Part shown: positions 1 to 7,182 of the stretch, piece by piece
How positions within the stretch are numbered: position 1 is the stretch's first letter
How the letters are laid out: every line of letters starts with the position of its first letter
Assembly (NCBI GenBank): GCA_024405645.1
Contig: JAKSOJ010000018.1
Span: 1 to 12,311 of the forward strand
Source: Phascolarctobacterium sp.
GTDB taxonomy: Bacteria > Bacillota > Negativicutes > Acidaminococcales > Acidaminococcaceae
Reading direction: 5' to 3'
Length of the DNA: 12,311 nucleotides
Made by a program: the position numbers and the translations under genes
The notes under the pieces: generated by a model
Told to the model about the DNA's origin: nothing
Databases searched by the model: none
Seen by the model: the letters and a program-made list of their open reading frames with translations, nothing else

Positions 1-545
1 ACAGGAACGTTAACTCCAGCTCTAATAGCCTTGATATTATTTATAATAGTAGAAAAATCTCTATCCCCTTCGGCCATAAACAGCTCTTGAGCAACATTTA
101 AGTGAATCTCTAAAGCATCAGCCTTGAGCATATCAATAGCAGCTTGAGCCTCGTTAAGAGTAGCCTGACCGCTAACATTAGCAAGGATTAGACCTTCAGG
201 ATTTTGCTCACGTATAACTGTATAGGAAGAAATATCTCTACCTTGGTTATGTACTGCTCCGTATTGAGAACCAGAGGCCATTCCAATGCCAGTAAGATAG
301 GACACCTTGGCTAGAGCCTCGTTAATCCTTGCAACTTCTGCTGTACCACCTGTAATTGCATCAATGAAAAAAGGCAAACGTAATTGTTTGCCTAAAATTT
401 CACATGATAAATCAATGTCTGCCGGAGAAATTTCCGGCAGACAATTGTGTACGAAGCGAATGTCTGCAAGGTGCGTAGAGGCAGGGCCATCATTAAGAGC
501 TAAAGCATATTTAATATGATCAAGCTTTCTTTGTGCACGTTGCAT
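1..545 (-). CDS. fni: Type 2 isopentenyl-diphosphate delta-isomerase, partial (C-terminus beyond window)
   Basis: This FMN-dependent enzyme interconverts IPP and DMAPP in the cytoplasm. The frame is open from ATG at 545 to the window edge, giving 181 codons and no stop, so the C-terminal part is missing. Family hallmarks are in order: RKLDHI at residues 6-11, the flavin-site segment ITGG at 64-67 (many homologues have MTGG), GSQ at 92-94, the asparagine of LANV at 123, HLNVAQE at 147-153 and EGDRDF at 159-164. An in-frame TAA lies two codons upstream of the ATG, and GGAG at 555-558 sits 9 nt before it, so the start is well fixed. It begins 19 nt after the IspH-S1 stop and is probably the next cistron. 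The link makes metabolic sense, because IspH produces the IPP/DMAPP mixture that this enzyme balances. Identification is firm from motifs; only the missing end is unknown. Confidence 0.93.
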   Translation of the reverse strand, partial: MQRAQRKLDHIKYALALNDGPASTHLADIRFVHNCLPEISPADIDLSCEILGKQLRLPFFIDAITGGTAEVARINEALAKVSYLTGIGMASGSQYGAVHNQGRDISSYTVIREQNPEGLILANVSGQATLNEAQAAIDMLKADALEIHLNVAQELFMAEGDRDFSTIINNIKAIRAGVNVP

Positions 546-564
546 AATTTATAACTCCGAGATA

Positions 565-2619
565 TTAAGCTTCGATTTCGATGCTTTGGGAAAGGCCAGA
601 TTTTTTGCCGCCCATGTAGGAACGCATTTCAGCTTTTTCAGCATCTTTTTTAATCTTGTTGATGGACAGGCCAATTTTCTTAGCGTCGAGGTCCATTTTA
701 ATGATTTCAGCATTAACTTTTTGACCGATTTCAAGAGCATCTTCAGGTTTTTCAATGCGTTGAGGAGCGATTTCGGAAATGTGAACGAGGCCTTCGATTT
801 TTTCGTTGAGTTTAACGATAGCGCCGAATTGGAGGAAACGAACTACTTCAACTTCGAGGATATCGCCAACGTTGAATTGAGAAGCTTCAACTTTCCAAGG
901 ATCTTCCAGGGTAGCTTTGATGGAGAGAGCTACACGATCGTTTTCACGGTCAACGGATTTAACGAGTACAGCAACTTCGTCGTCAACTTTAGCTACGTCA
1001 GCCGGTTTAACTTTGCGATCCCAAGAGAGTTCGGTTTGATGAACGAGACCAGTCAGGCCGTCCATGATTTCTACGAACAGACCGAAATCAGCAACTTTTT
1101 TAACTTTACCAGTGTAAACTTGGCCTTCTTCTACTGCTTCATAAGCAGCATCTTTTTTAGCTTGACGAGCTGCGAGGAATTCTTGATGACGAGCTTCTTT
1201 AGCTTCTTCGTATGCTTTTTTCTTAGCAGCTGCTTCAGCTTTAAGAAGATCGCGACGAGAAGTTACGATGCGTTTTTTGTCCAGGTCAACTTCGATGATT
1301 TCTGCTTCGAGTTCTTGACCAACAAACGGAGCGAAATCTTCAACACGTTTGAGAGCAACGTGGGAAGCAGGCATGAAGCCTTCAACGCCTTCTACGGATA
1401 CTGCTAAGCCAACAACAGCTTTAGCTTTATTTTTGATTACGCGGATAACTTTAACAGTTGCAGCGCGTTTTTCGCCTTCTTCGAGGGGAGCAACGGTTTT
1501 CCAAGCTGCATCGCGTTCAGCTTTGATTTTGGAAAGACGTACAAAGTCGGATTTGGTGTTGGATTTCATTACTTGAGCTTCAACTTCATCGCCAACTTTA
1601 ACGGTTGCTTGAATTTCTTCCGGGGTCATGGTTGCAGACCATTCGGAATAAGAGATGATGCCATCATGTCTATAACCAAAGGAAACGTAAATTCCTTCTT
1701 TATCCACTTGAATAACGGTGCCTTCTACGGTCTTACCCGGGAATACTTCTACCTCCTCCATAGCGTTGAACAGTTCTTCAAAGTTCATGTTTTCCATTGT
1801 ATAAATTGCCTCCTTGATTAAGCGGTCAGGAGTTGAGGCTCCAGCCGTAATTCCTATTTTATTTGATCCTTTGAACCAAGCAGGATCGAGCTCTTCGTGG
1901 GTCTCCACATGATAGGTTTTAGGACAAATCGCCTTAACCAATTCATAAAGGTGACGAGTATTTGCACTGCTTTTGCCACCCATAACGATTACAACATCGC
2001 ATTCTTTAGCAAGTTCGCGTGCCGCCGCTTGACGCTTACTAGTCGCCATACAGATTGTTCGCTCAACTCGATATTCACCAGGATGAGTTTTTTGTAGACT
2101 TTCAAGTATTGCCTCGAACTTAGCTAACTCGAAAGTAGTTTGGATTACCACTCCGTAACGGCCAAATTGTGGCACATTACAAGTATCTTCTATATATTCG
2201 ACACATATACCGTTTTTTCCTGCCCATTTTAAAATACTTTTTACTTCTGGATGATTTTTTTCTCCAACAATTATGGGCAGATACCCAGCATCCGCACATT
2301 CCTTAGCTTTTTTCTGTGCTAAACGGACATTGGGACAGGTTGCGTCCAAAATATCAAGACCTAAGGCCTTGGCATTTTCATAAACTTCAGGTCCTACACC
2401 GTGGGACCTAAAAATGACTGTTTGTCCAGGTTTGAACTGGGATAAGTCATCATAGCAGTCAATACCCTTTTCGGCAAGCTCTGCAATAACTTGCGGATTA
2501 TGAATCAAAGGGCCGAGGGTTGCACCAGCCACATGATTTTTTCCTGCCTCTAAAGCAATATCAACAGCCCGCTTAACTCCGTAGCAAAAGCCTAGAGTCT
2601 CAGCTAAAATTATTTCCAT
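565..2619 (-). CDS. ispH: Bifunctional IspH (HMBPP reductase) - ribosomal protein S1 fusion
   Basis: This 684-aa protein joins two usually separate proteins. Residues 1 to about 275 are IspH, the last enzyme of the MEP pathway, which reduces HMBPP to IPP and DMAPP. The three [4Fe-4S] ligands are visible as C12 (GFCYGV), C95 (DATCPN) and C190 (TICMAT). Substrate-site residues H41, H74, H124, E126, SSAN (217-220) and S262 also match the family. Residues of about 292-365, 380-456, 496-568 and 581-654 are four S1 RNA-binding repeats, as in Firmicutes-type S1, followed by a basic tail. The connection is one continuous frame with no stop or frameshift. The ATG overlaps the plsC stop by 1 nt (TAATG) and has AGGTG 7 nt upstream. 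Such fusions are known in Clostridia and Negativicutes. An internal AAGGAGG precedes Met275 and may allow separate S1 synthesis (see the regulatory entry). Confidence 0.96.
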   Translation of the reverse strand: MEIILAETLGFCYGVKRAVDIALEAGKNHVAGATLGPLIHNPQVIAELAEKGIDCYDDLSQFKPGQTVIFRSHGVGPEVYENAKALGLDILDATCPNVRLAQKKAKECADAGYLPIIVGEKNHPEVKSILKWAGKNGICVEYIEDTCNVPQFGRYGVVIQTTFELAKFEAILESLQKTHPGEYRVERTICMATSKRQAAARELAKECDVVIVMGGKSSANTRHLYELVKAICPKTYHVETHEELDPAWFKGSNKIGITAGASTPDRLIKEAIYTMENMNFEELFNAMEEVEVFPGKTVEGTVIQVDKEGIYVSFGYRHDGIISYSEWSATMTPEEIQATVKVGDEVEAQVMKSNTKSDFVRLSKIKAERDAAWKTVAPLEEGEKRAATVKVIRVIKNKAKAVVGLAVSVEGVEGFMPASHVALKRVEDFAPFVGQELEAEIIEVDLDKKRIVTSRRDLLKAEAAAKKKAYEEAKEARHQEFLAARQAKKDAAYEAVEEGQVYTGKVKKVADFGLFVEIMDGLTGLVHQTELSWDRKVKPADVAKVDDEVAVLVKSVDRENDRVALSIKATLEDPWKVEASQFNVGDILEVEVVRFLQFGAIVKLNEKIEGLVHISEIAPQRIEKPEDALEIGQKVNAEIIKMDLDAKKIGLSINKIKKDAEKAEMRSYMGGKKSGLSQSIEIEA
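1795..1815 (-). promoter_or_regulatory. Internal Shine-Dalgarno and ATG at the IspH/S1 junction
   Basis: On the minus strand AAGGAGG (1809-1815) lies 11 nt before an in-frame ATG (1795-1797), which is Met275 of the fusion. Starting there would give a 410-aa, four-repeat S1 protein beginning MENMNFEEL, which looks like a natural S1 N-terminus. The site falls at the domain boundary. The spacing is slightly longer than the usual optimum. The element is plain in the sequence; that ribosomes use it is inference. Confidence 0.55.
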
Positions 2620-3245
2620 TAGTATTCACCTGCCTGCAAAGCTGCAATATCGTTCATCATTTGCTCAGTCATGGACTTGAGCAATTCTTTAGTTATTGGC
2701 TCATCTTCAGGGAAGTAAATAGGTTTACCATATCGTACGATAATTTTAGGCCATAATTTCCCGCTACGGAAAACGTCACTACCGATAATGCAAGCAGGAA
2801 CAATAGGAGCTTTGACCTTGGAAGCCATCATTAATGCACCAGGTTGAGCCTTGCCCAATTTACCGGTTTTGGAACGAGTTCCTTCAGGGAAAATTGCCAA
2901 GCATTGACCATCTTGGAGAACATCAATACCCATTTTAATGGCAGCTCTATCGGCGCCTCCGCGTTTAACGGGAAAACCACCCCAAGCACGCCAAATGGAA
3001 CCAAGAATAGGAACAAAAAGCTCTTCCTTGGCCATATAGCGAACTATACGACCAATACCGCCTCCAACAGCGGGAGGATCCAATAAGCTAATATGATTAC
3101 TAGCAAGAACTAAAGGTCCTTCCAAGGGTACATTTTCCTTGCCTTGATATTCAATGCGAAACAATACTTTAAAAATTACCTTAATTAGGAAAAATTTAGA
3201 AATATTGAAAACTGTACTATTAATTCTAAGACTATTGGTAGCCAT
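2619..3245 (-). CDS. plsC: 1-acyl-sn-glycerol-3-phosphate acyltransferase (PlsC family)
   Basis: A 208-aa membrane-associated acyltransferase that probably transfers a second acyl chain to lysophosphatidic acid to make phosphatidic acid. The family blocks are present in order: NHISLLD at 50-56 (the HX4D catalytic pair H51/D56), GGFPVKRGGAD at 89-99, FPEGTRS at 119-125 and a VPACIIG segment at 149-155. A hydrophobic stretch at about 17-30 probably anchors the protein at the cytoplasmic face. Length fits the short bacterial PlsC group. The start ATG overlaps the cmk stop by one base (TAATG), with GGAG 8 nt upstream, and the stop overlaps the ispH start in the same way, so all three cistrons are likely translationally coupled. 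The cmk-plsC-ispH-rpsA order is common in Clostridia. The exact acyl donor cannot be read from the sequence. Confidence 0.93.
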   Translation of the reverse strand: MATNSLRINSTVFNISKFFLIKVIFKVLFRIEYQGKENVPLEGPLVLASNHISLLDPPAVGGGIGRIVRYMAKEELFVPILGSIWRAWGGFPVKRGGADRAAIKMGIDVLQDGQCLAIFPEGTRSKTGKLGKAQPGALMMASKVKAPIVPACIIGSDVFRSGKLWPKIIVRYGKPIYFPEDEPITKELLKSMTEQMMNDIAALQAGEY

Positions 3246-3910
3246 TACAATCTCTCCTCTACCATTTTAAGGATAGTTTGTACAACTTCATCAATAGTCA
3301 TATCAGAGCTGTCCAAAAGAATTGCATCTTCAGCTTGCTTCAAGGGAGAGATTTCTCTTTCACTATCAGCTTTGTCACGAGCAGCAATTTCTTGTTTGAG
3401 TTGTTCAAGATCGCACTCTTGACCTTTAGCGATGATTTCTTTGAATCGACGGCTAGCTCTTTCTTCAACAGATGCAGTAAGGAAAATCTTCAGCTCGGCA
3501 TTAGGGAAAACAACCGTGCCAATGTCACGACCGTCCATAATGATTCCGCCAATCTCACCCATGCGTCTTTGTTGATCAACCATTGCCTCTCTTACAGCGC
3601 CAATGGCAGCTACCCTGCTAACGTTAGCGGTAACCTCTGGAGTACGAATCGCATCAGTTACTTCGGTTCCGTCTACGAATACACGGTTAACCTTAGCTTC
3701 AGGCTTGAATTCGATGATCATTTTATTGGATAATGCACCAATAAAAGCTTCGTCAAATGCTTCGCCAGTACCAAGGAATTTCCAAGTTACGCTGCGATAC
3801 ATAGCGCCAGTGTCAATATAGGCATAGCCTAGCTTTTCACCAACGAGTTTAGCAATTGTACTTTTTCCAGCACCGGCCGGACCATCAATTGCTACAACAA
3901 TTTTCTTCAT
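3245..3910 (-). CDS. cmk: Cytidylate kinase
   Basis: This enzyme phosphorylates CMP and dCMP with ATP, feeding CTP and dCTP pools. With the start at 3910 the protein is 221 aa, matching the usual length. It shows the P-loop GPAGAGKST (10-18), DTGAMYR (33-39), the CMP-binding DGRDIGT (126-132) and the lid segment RDKADSERE (178-186). The open frame extends 32 codons further upstream to 4006, but that would overlap the preceding flavoprotein gene by 83 bases and add a non-conserved leader. The MKKIVVAIDG start places the nucleotide-binding strand at the N-terminus as in the family, 13 nt after the flavoprotein stop. The ribosome binding site there is weak (AAGAAGTGG), so coupling to the upstream gene may matter. 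Function is secure; the start is nearly so. Confidence 0.95.
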   Translation of the reverse strand: MKKIVVAIDGPAGAGKSTIAKLVGEKLGYAYIDTGAMYRSVTWKFLGTGEAFDEAFIGALSNKMIIEFKPEAKVNRVFVDGTEVTDAIRTPEVTANVSRVAAIGAVREAMVDQQRRMGEIGGIIMDGRDIGTVVFPNAELKIFLTASVEERASRRFKEIIAKGQECDLEQLKQEIAARDKADSEREISPLKQAEDAILLDSSDMTIDEVVQTILKMVEERL

Positions 3911-3923
3911 AAATACCACTTCT

Positions 3924-5162
3924 TTATTCAAGATTTGCGGCTGCAAGACCTGCGGCATAACCACTTGAATAAGCAGCCTGGAGATTATAGCCACCAGTGT
4001 AACCATCTACATCCATAACTTCACCAGCAAAATAGAGATTCTCTACAAGCTTGGAGGCCATGGTCTTGGGATTGATTTCCTTAACAGAAACACCACCCTG
4101 GGTTACAATAGCTTCGGCTATAGGACGAGTTTTAGTAATAGGAATAACGAAATTCTTCAGAGTATTGACTAATCTTGCTCTTTCTTCACGACTTACCTGG
4201 TTAATGAATTTTGCTTCATCAAGATATGCCATGTCTAGCACAACAGGAATGAGACTTTGAGGAAGTAAATCCTTCATCCCATTAACAAGTTGTTTGCGGC
4301 TATAGGTTGCAAAATCTCTTTGCACACGCGCATCAAGCTTTTCCACACTTAAAGCAGGTTTAAGGTCAAGCACAAGCTCAACCTCCTTGCCTTCGGAAAG
4401 GGCTTGGGCAGCGATATTGGAAAGACTGAGAATAATTGGACCGGACACTCCAAAATGAGTAAAGAGCATCTCGCCAAATTCTTCCCCAATTTTCTTGCCA
4501 TCTGCAAAAAGAGTTCCACGGGCATTGCGCAAGGAAAGACCTTGCAGGTCATCGGTATAAGGATAGTCGCTTTCCAAGGGTACCAGGGAAGGCTTTAAAT
4601 CCACAATCTTGTGACCAAGCTTAGCTGCTAATCTTGCTCCAGAGCCATCACTACCCGTCCCCGGATAGCTTGCTCCTCCTGCGCAGAGAATTACAGCATC
4701 TGCCTCATGGATTCCATCCTTAGTCTTTACACCAGTAGCTTTACCATCTTTAGTCAAAATTTCCGTAACATTGGTATCAAGAATTAACTTGCCACCCTGC
4801 TCCGTAAAAATCTTAACCAAGGTATCAACAACATCCTGAGATTTATCACTTACAGGGAAAACCCTGTTTCCACGTTCAACCTTAGTAGGACAACCATTTG
4901 CCTCTAAAAGATAAATGATGTCATCATTGGTAAAACGATGTAATGCGCTTTGTAAAAAGCGCCCATTGCCAGGAATGTTCTTGATAATTTCCGGTAAATC
5001 TGCTGCATTGGTAAGGTTACAACGCCCCTTACCAGTGATGAGCATTTTACGCCCAGGCTTGCGCATTTTTTCTAAAATTGTAACGTTTGCACCTGCACCA
5101 GTCGCAGCAATGCCTGCTAAAAGACCAGCTGCTCCAGCGCCGATAATTACAATTTTATTCAT
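3924..5162 (-). CDS. HI0933/BaiN-family NAD(P)/FAD-dependent oxidoreductase
   Basis: A 412-aa soluble flavoprotein of the HI0933-like family. The N-terminal Rossmann motif is VIIGAGAAG (5-13). The family signature PGRKMLITGKGRCNLTNA lies at 36-53, a second FAD-contact strand CAGGASYPGTGSDG at 160-173, and the C-terminal FAD-binding segment AGEVMDVDGYTGGYNLQ at 379-395. Family members include BaiN, proposed as a bile-acid dehydroxylation reductase in Clostridium, but most members have no known substrate. Wide occurrence beside rluB and cmk suggests a housekeeping role here rather than bile-acid chemistry (inference). The ATG overlaps the rluB stop by 4 nt (ATGA), with AAAGGCGG seven bases upstream inside rluB. 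The family call is strong; the reaction is unknown. Confidence 0.9.
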   Translation of the reverse strand: MNKIVIIGAGAAGLLAGIAATGAGANVTILEKMRKPGRKMLITGKGRCNLTNAADLPEIIKNIPGNGRFLQSALHRFTNDDIIYLLEANGCPTKVERGNRVFPVSDKSQDVVDTLVKIFTEQGGKLILDTNVTEILTKDGKATGVKTKDGIHEADAVILCAGGASYPGTGSDGSGARLAAKLGHKIVDLKPSLVPLESDYPYTDDLQGLSLRNARGTLFADGKKIGEEFGEMLFTHFGVSGPIILSLSNIAAQALSEGKEVELVLDLKPALSVEKLDARVQRDFATYSRKQLVNGMKDLLPQSLIPVVLDMAYLDEAKFINQVSREERARLVNTLKNFVIPITKTRPIAEAIVTQGGVSVKEINPKTMASKLVENLYFAGEVMDVDGYTGGYNLQAAYSSGYAAGLAAANLE

Positions 5163-5884
5163 AATTTAGCCGCCTTTAAAAGAGCTTCAAGTTCTTCCTC
5201 GTAGAGAGGTCTGAATTTTCCGCGTCCTAAATTTTGTAATTTAATGGGTCCCAGTTTAATGCGTTTTAACTCGCGAACCGGGAAGCCAATGAAGTCACAC
5301 ATGCGTCTAACTTGACGATTGCGTCCTTCATGGATAGTTATATCAAACATAGTGAATTTACCTTCGGTATCATAGCCACGCAGATTTACAATCGCGGGAG
5401 CAGTCATACCATCTTCCAGCTTAACACCCATGCGAAGCTTATCAAGCACCTCATCCTTGCAAAGTCCAGGAACCTTAACGAGGTAGGTTTTGTTAACTTC
5501 GTGAGAAGGATGCATCAGCTTTTGAGCCAATTCACCATCATTTGTCAAAAGTAAGAGACCTTCTGTATTGTAGTCCAATCTGCCAACGGCGAAAACGCGT
5601 TCTGGCAAATCTTTTACAAAGTCGGCAATGCATTTTCTGCCCTTGTCATCGCTCATGGTAGTAACGATTCCACGGGGTTTATTGAAAATATAGTATGCTT
5701 TTTTCTCTTGTTTTACAGGATTTCCGTCAACAGTAATGCGACAATGGTTAGGGTCAACCTTAATCCCCAGTTCAGTAACTAATTTGCCGTTTACCTTAAC
5801 ACGACCTGCGAGAATAATCTTTTCAGCTTCACGACGGGATGCTACACCAGCAGAAGCCAAAACCTTTTGTAATCTTTCTTCCAT
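5159..5884 (-). CDS. rluB: Pseudouridine synthase, RluB/RsuA family
   Basis: A 241-aa RNA-modifying enzyme that isomerises a specific uridine, probably in 23S rRNA. An S4 RNA-binding domain covers about residues 3-50 (RLQKVLASAGVASRREAE). The synthase domain follows, with the catalytic aspartate D104 in GRLDYNTEGLLLLTNDG (101-117), NKTYLV at 131-136 and the closing motif HEGRNRQVRRM near residues 185-195. The start ATG has AAGGG 6 nt upstream and lies 14 nt after the scpB stop. The scpA-scpB-rluB order is typical of Firmicutes and supports RluB over the related RsuA and RluE. The exact target uridine cannot be told from the sequence alone. The 3' end doubles as the ribosome binding site of the next gene. 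Confidence 0.92.
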   Translation of the reverse strand: MEERLQKVLASAGVASRREAEKIILAGRVKVNGKLVTELGIKVDPNHCRITVDGNPVKQEKKAYYIFNKPRGIVTTMSDDKGRKCIADFVKDLPERVFAVGRLDYNTEGLLLLTNDGELAQKLMHPSHEVNKTYLVKVPGLCKDEVLDKLRMGVKLEDGMTAPAIVNLRGYDTEGKFTMFDITIHEGRNRQVRRMCDFIGFPVRELKRIKLGPIKLQNLGRGKFRPLYEEELEALLKAAKL

Positions 5885-5898
5885 TTATTTCCCTTTTC

Positions 5899-6471
5899 TT
5901 ACTCTTCTGTTTCCATAGCCCCTTCAAGATCCAGAATTTGTTGAATCTCGGTAGGCTCCTGACGCATTTCCTCAGGACGAGGTAAATCATCAATGGATTT
6001 TAGGCCAAAGGTTGTCAGGAACAAAGGAGTAGTTGCGTAGAGGATTGGATTACCCAAAGCCTTCTTACGTCCAGCCTCCATAATGAGTCCAAGCTCCAAC
6101 AGTGTATTTACAACACCATCGACCTTAACACCACGGATTTGTTCCATCTCAGCCCTAGTCACCGGTTGCTTAAACGCAATGATGGCCAAGGTTTCCATAC
6201 CAGCATTAGTAAGCTTTATATCTTTCTTTTTAGCCAAGGAGCTCACGATTTCGTAATGCTCTGGCTTAGTAGTCAGTTGATAGCCATCCGCAACCTCGCG
6301 AATCATAAGACCACGATTTTCCTTGGCATATGCCTCTTGCAGATTGGCAATCAGTTCCCAAACAGCAGGCTTGTCCAATCCTAAAATATCTGCAAGCTCA
6401 GCTCTAGAGAGGGGTTCTCCTGCTGCGAAGAGGACTGCTTCAAGCTGTGCGGTAAATTTGTCAAAAAACAT
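5899..6471 (-). CDS. scpB: Segregation and condensation protein B
   Basis: The kleisin-associated subunit of the SMC-ScpA-ScpB condensin that compacts and helps separate newly replicated chromosomes. With the start at 6471 it is 190 aa. Two winged-helix domains are expected, at about 5-75 and 85-160. The family motifs ETLAIIAFKQPVTRAEMEQI (93-112) and GNPILYATTPLFLTTFG (140-156) are clear. The tail after 165 is acidic and probably disordered. An upstream ATG at 6510 would add 13 residues, but 6471 is preferred: AAGGGG at 6478-6483 is spaced 6 nt from it, and MFFDKFTAQLEAVLF matches the usual N-terminus. Only one base separates the scpA stop from this ATG (TAAGATG), so the two partners are tightly coupled. 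Confidence 0.95.
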   Translation of the reverse strand: MFFDKFTAQLEAVLFAAGEPLSRAELADILGLDKPAVWELIANLQEAYAKENRGLMIREVADGYQLTTKPEHYEIVSSLAKKKDIKLTNAGMETLAIIAFKQPVTRAEMEQIRGVKVDGVVNTLLELGLIMEAGRKKALGNPILYATTPLFLTTFGLKSIDDLPRPEEMRQEPTEIQQILDLEGAMETEE

Positions 6472-6472
6472 C

Positions 6473-7177
6473 TTATTCCCCTTCTTTTGCAAAAATGTAG
6501 ATTGGAGCAAAGGCTTCCTGTTGAGTAATAGTGATTAGATTTAATTTGAGAAGTTCAAGAACGCCCAAGAAGCAAGCTACTTTTTCTCCAGGTAATTCAC
6601 TGGATACCAACTCGCTTAAAGTAAAACCGGGACGAGTCTTGAGCTTTTCCAAAATATCCGCCATCTTTTCCTGAACACTAAATGCCTGAGGAGCGATAAA
6701 TGCCTCCTCGTGTTCAGTGCTGGAAAGCATGCTATTTAAAGCTTCAAGCAAATCTACAACGGTATATGTGGGCATAACTCTGTCCACGATGCCCTTGAAC
6801 ATGGGCAAGCGTTGAACATACTTTCTCGCCTCTTCCTTTTTCTCGAGGAGCAGACGAGCACATTCCTTAATGCGCCTATATTCGATGAGCATTTCTACCA
6901 ATTGTTGACGAGGGTCCACTTCTTCTTCATCCTCAGCACGCTCTTCTTTAGGTAGAAGCATACGGGATTTAATTTGCAAAAGAGTGGCAGCCATAACGAG
7001 AAACTCACTAGCAAGCTCCATATCGAACTCGCTCATGGCCTTTAAATAGCCAATATACTGTTCGGTTATGGATACGATGGGAATATCGTAAATGTCAATT
7101 TTATCTTTTTCGATTAAGTGCATGAGCAGCTCGAGAGGTCCCTCAAAGCCACTCAATTTTAATGCAACTTGTGCCAT
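6473..7177 (-). CDS. scpA: Segregation and condensation protein A (kleisin)
   Basis: A 234-aa kleisin that bridges the two heads of the SMC dimer and holds ScpB. The N-terminal domain has the signature SGFEGPLELLMHLI (9-22), followed by DIYDIPI and a helical region that contacts the SMC neck. The acidic stretch EERAEDEEEVDP (about 78-89) is a typical linker. The C-terminal winged helix that caps the SMC head lies at about 165-230. It starts 5 nt after the trpS stop. I see no convincing Shine-Dalgarno in the preceding 30 bases, so initiation may depend on ribosomes finishing trpS (inference). No smc gene lies in the window, which is usual because smc sits elsewhere. Confidence 0.95.
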   Translation of the reverse strand: MAQVALKLSGFEGPLELLMHLIEKDKIDIYDIPIVSITEQYIGYLKAMSEFDMELASEFLVMAATLLQIKSRMLLPKEERAEDEEEVDPRQQLVEMLIEYRRIKECARLLLEKKEEARKYVQRLPMFKGIVDRVMPTYTVVDLLEALNSMLSSTEHEEAFIAPQAFSVQEKMADILEKLKTRPGFTLSELVSSELPGEKVACFLGVLELLKLNLITITQQEAFAPIYIFAKEGE

Positions 7178-7182
7178 AGAAA

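Noticed and set aside
586..1407. Plus-strand open frame of 273 codons
   Set aside because: It lies wholly antisense to the S1 repeats of the fusion gene, is rich in Phe/Asn/Ser as expected from reverse-reading Glu/Lys/Val codons, and matches no family I know. It is a shadow of the coding strand.
3911..4006. N-terminal extension of cytidylate kinase to ATG 4006
   Set aside because: It would overlap the flavoprotein gene and add 32 non-conserved residues before the family's usual MKKIVVAIDGP start.
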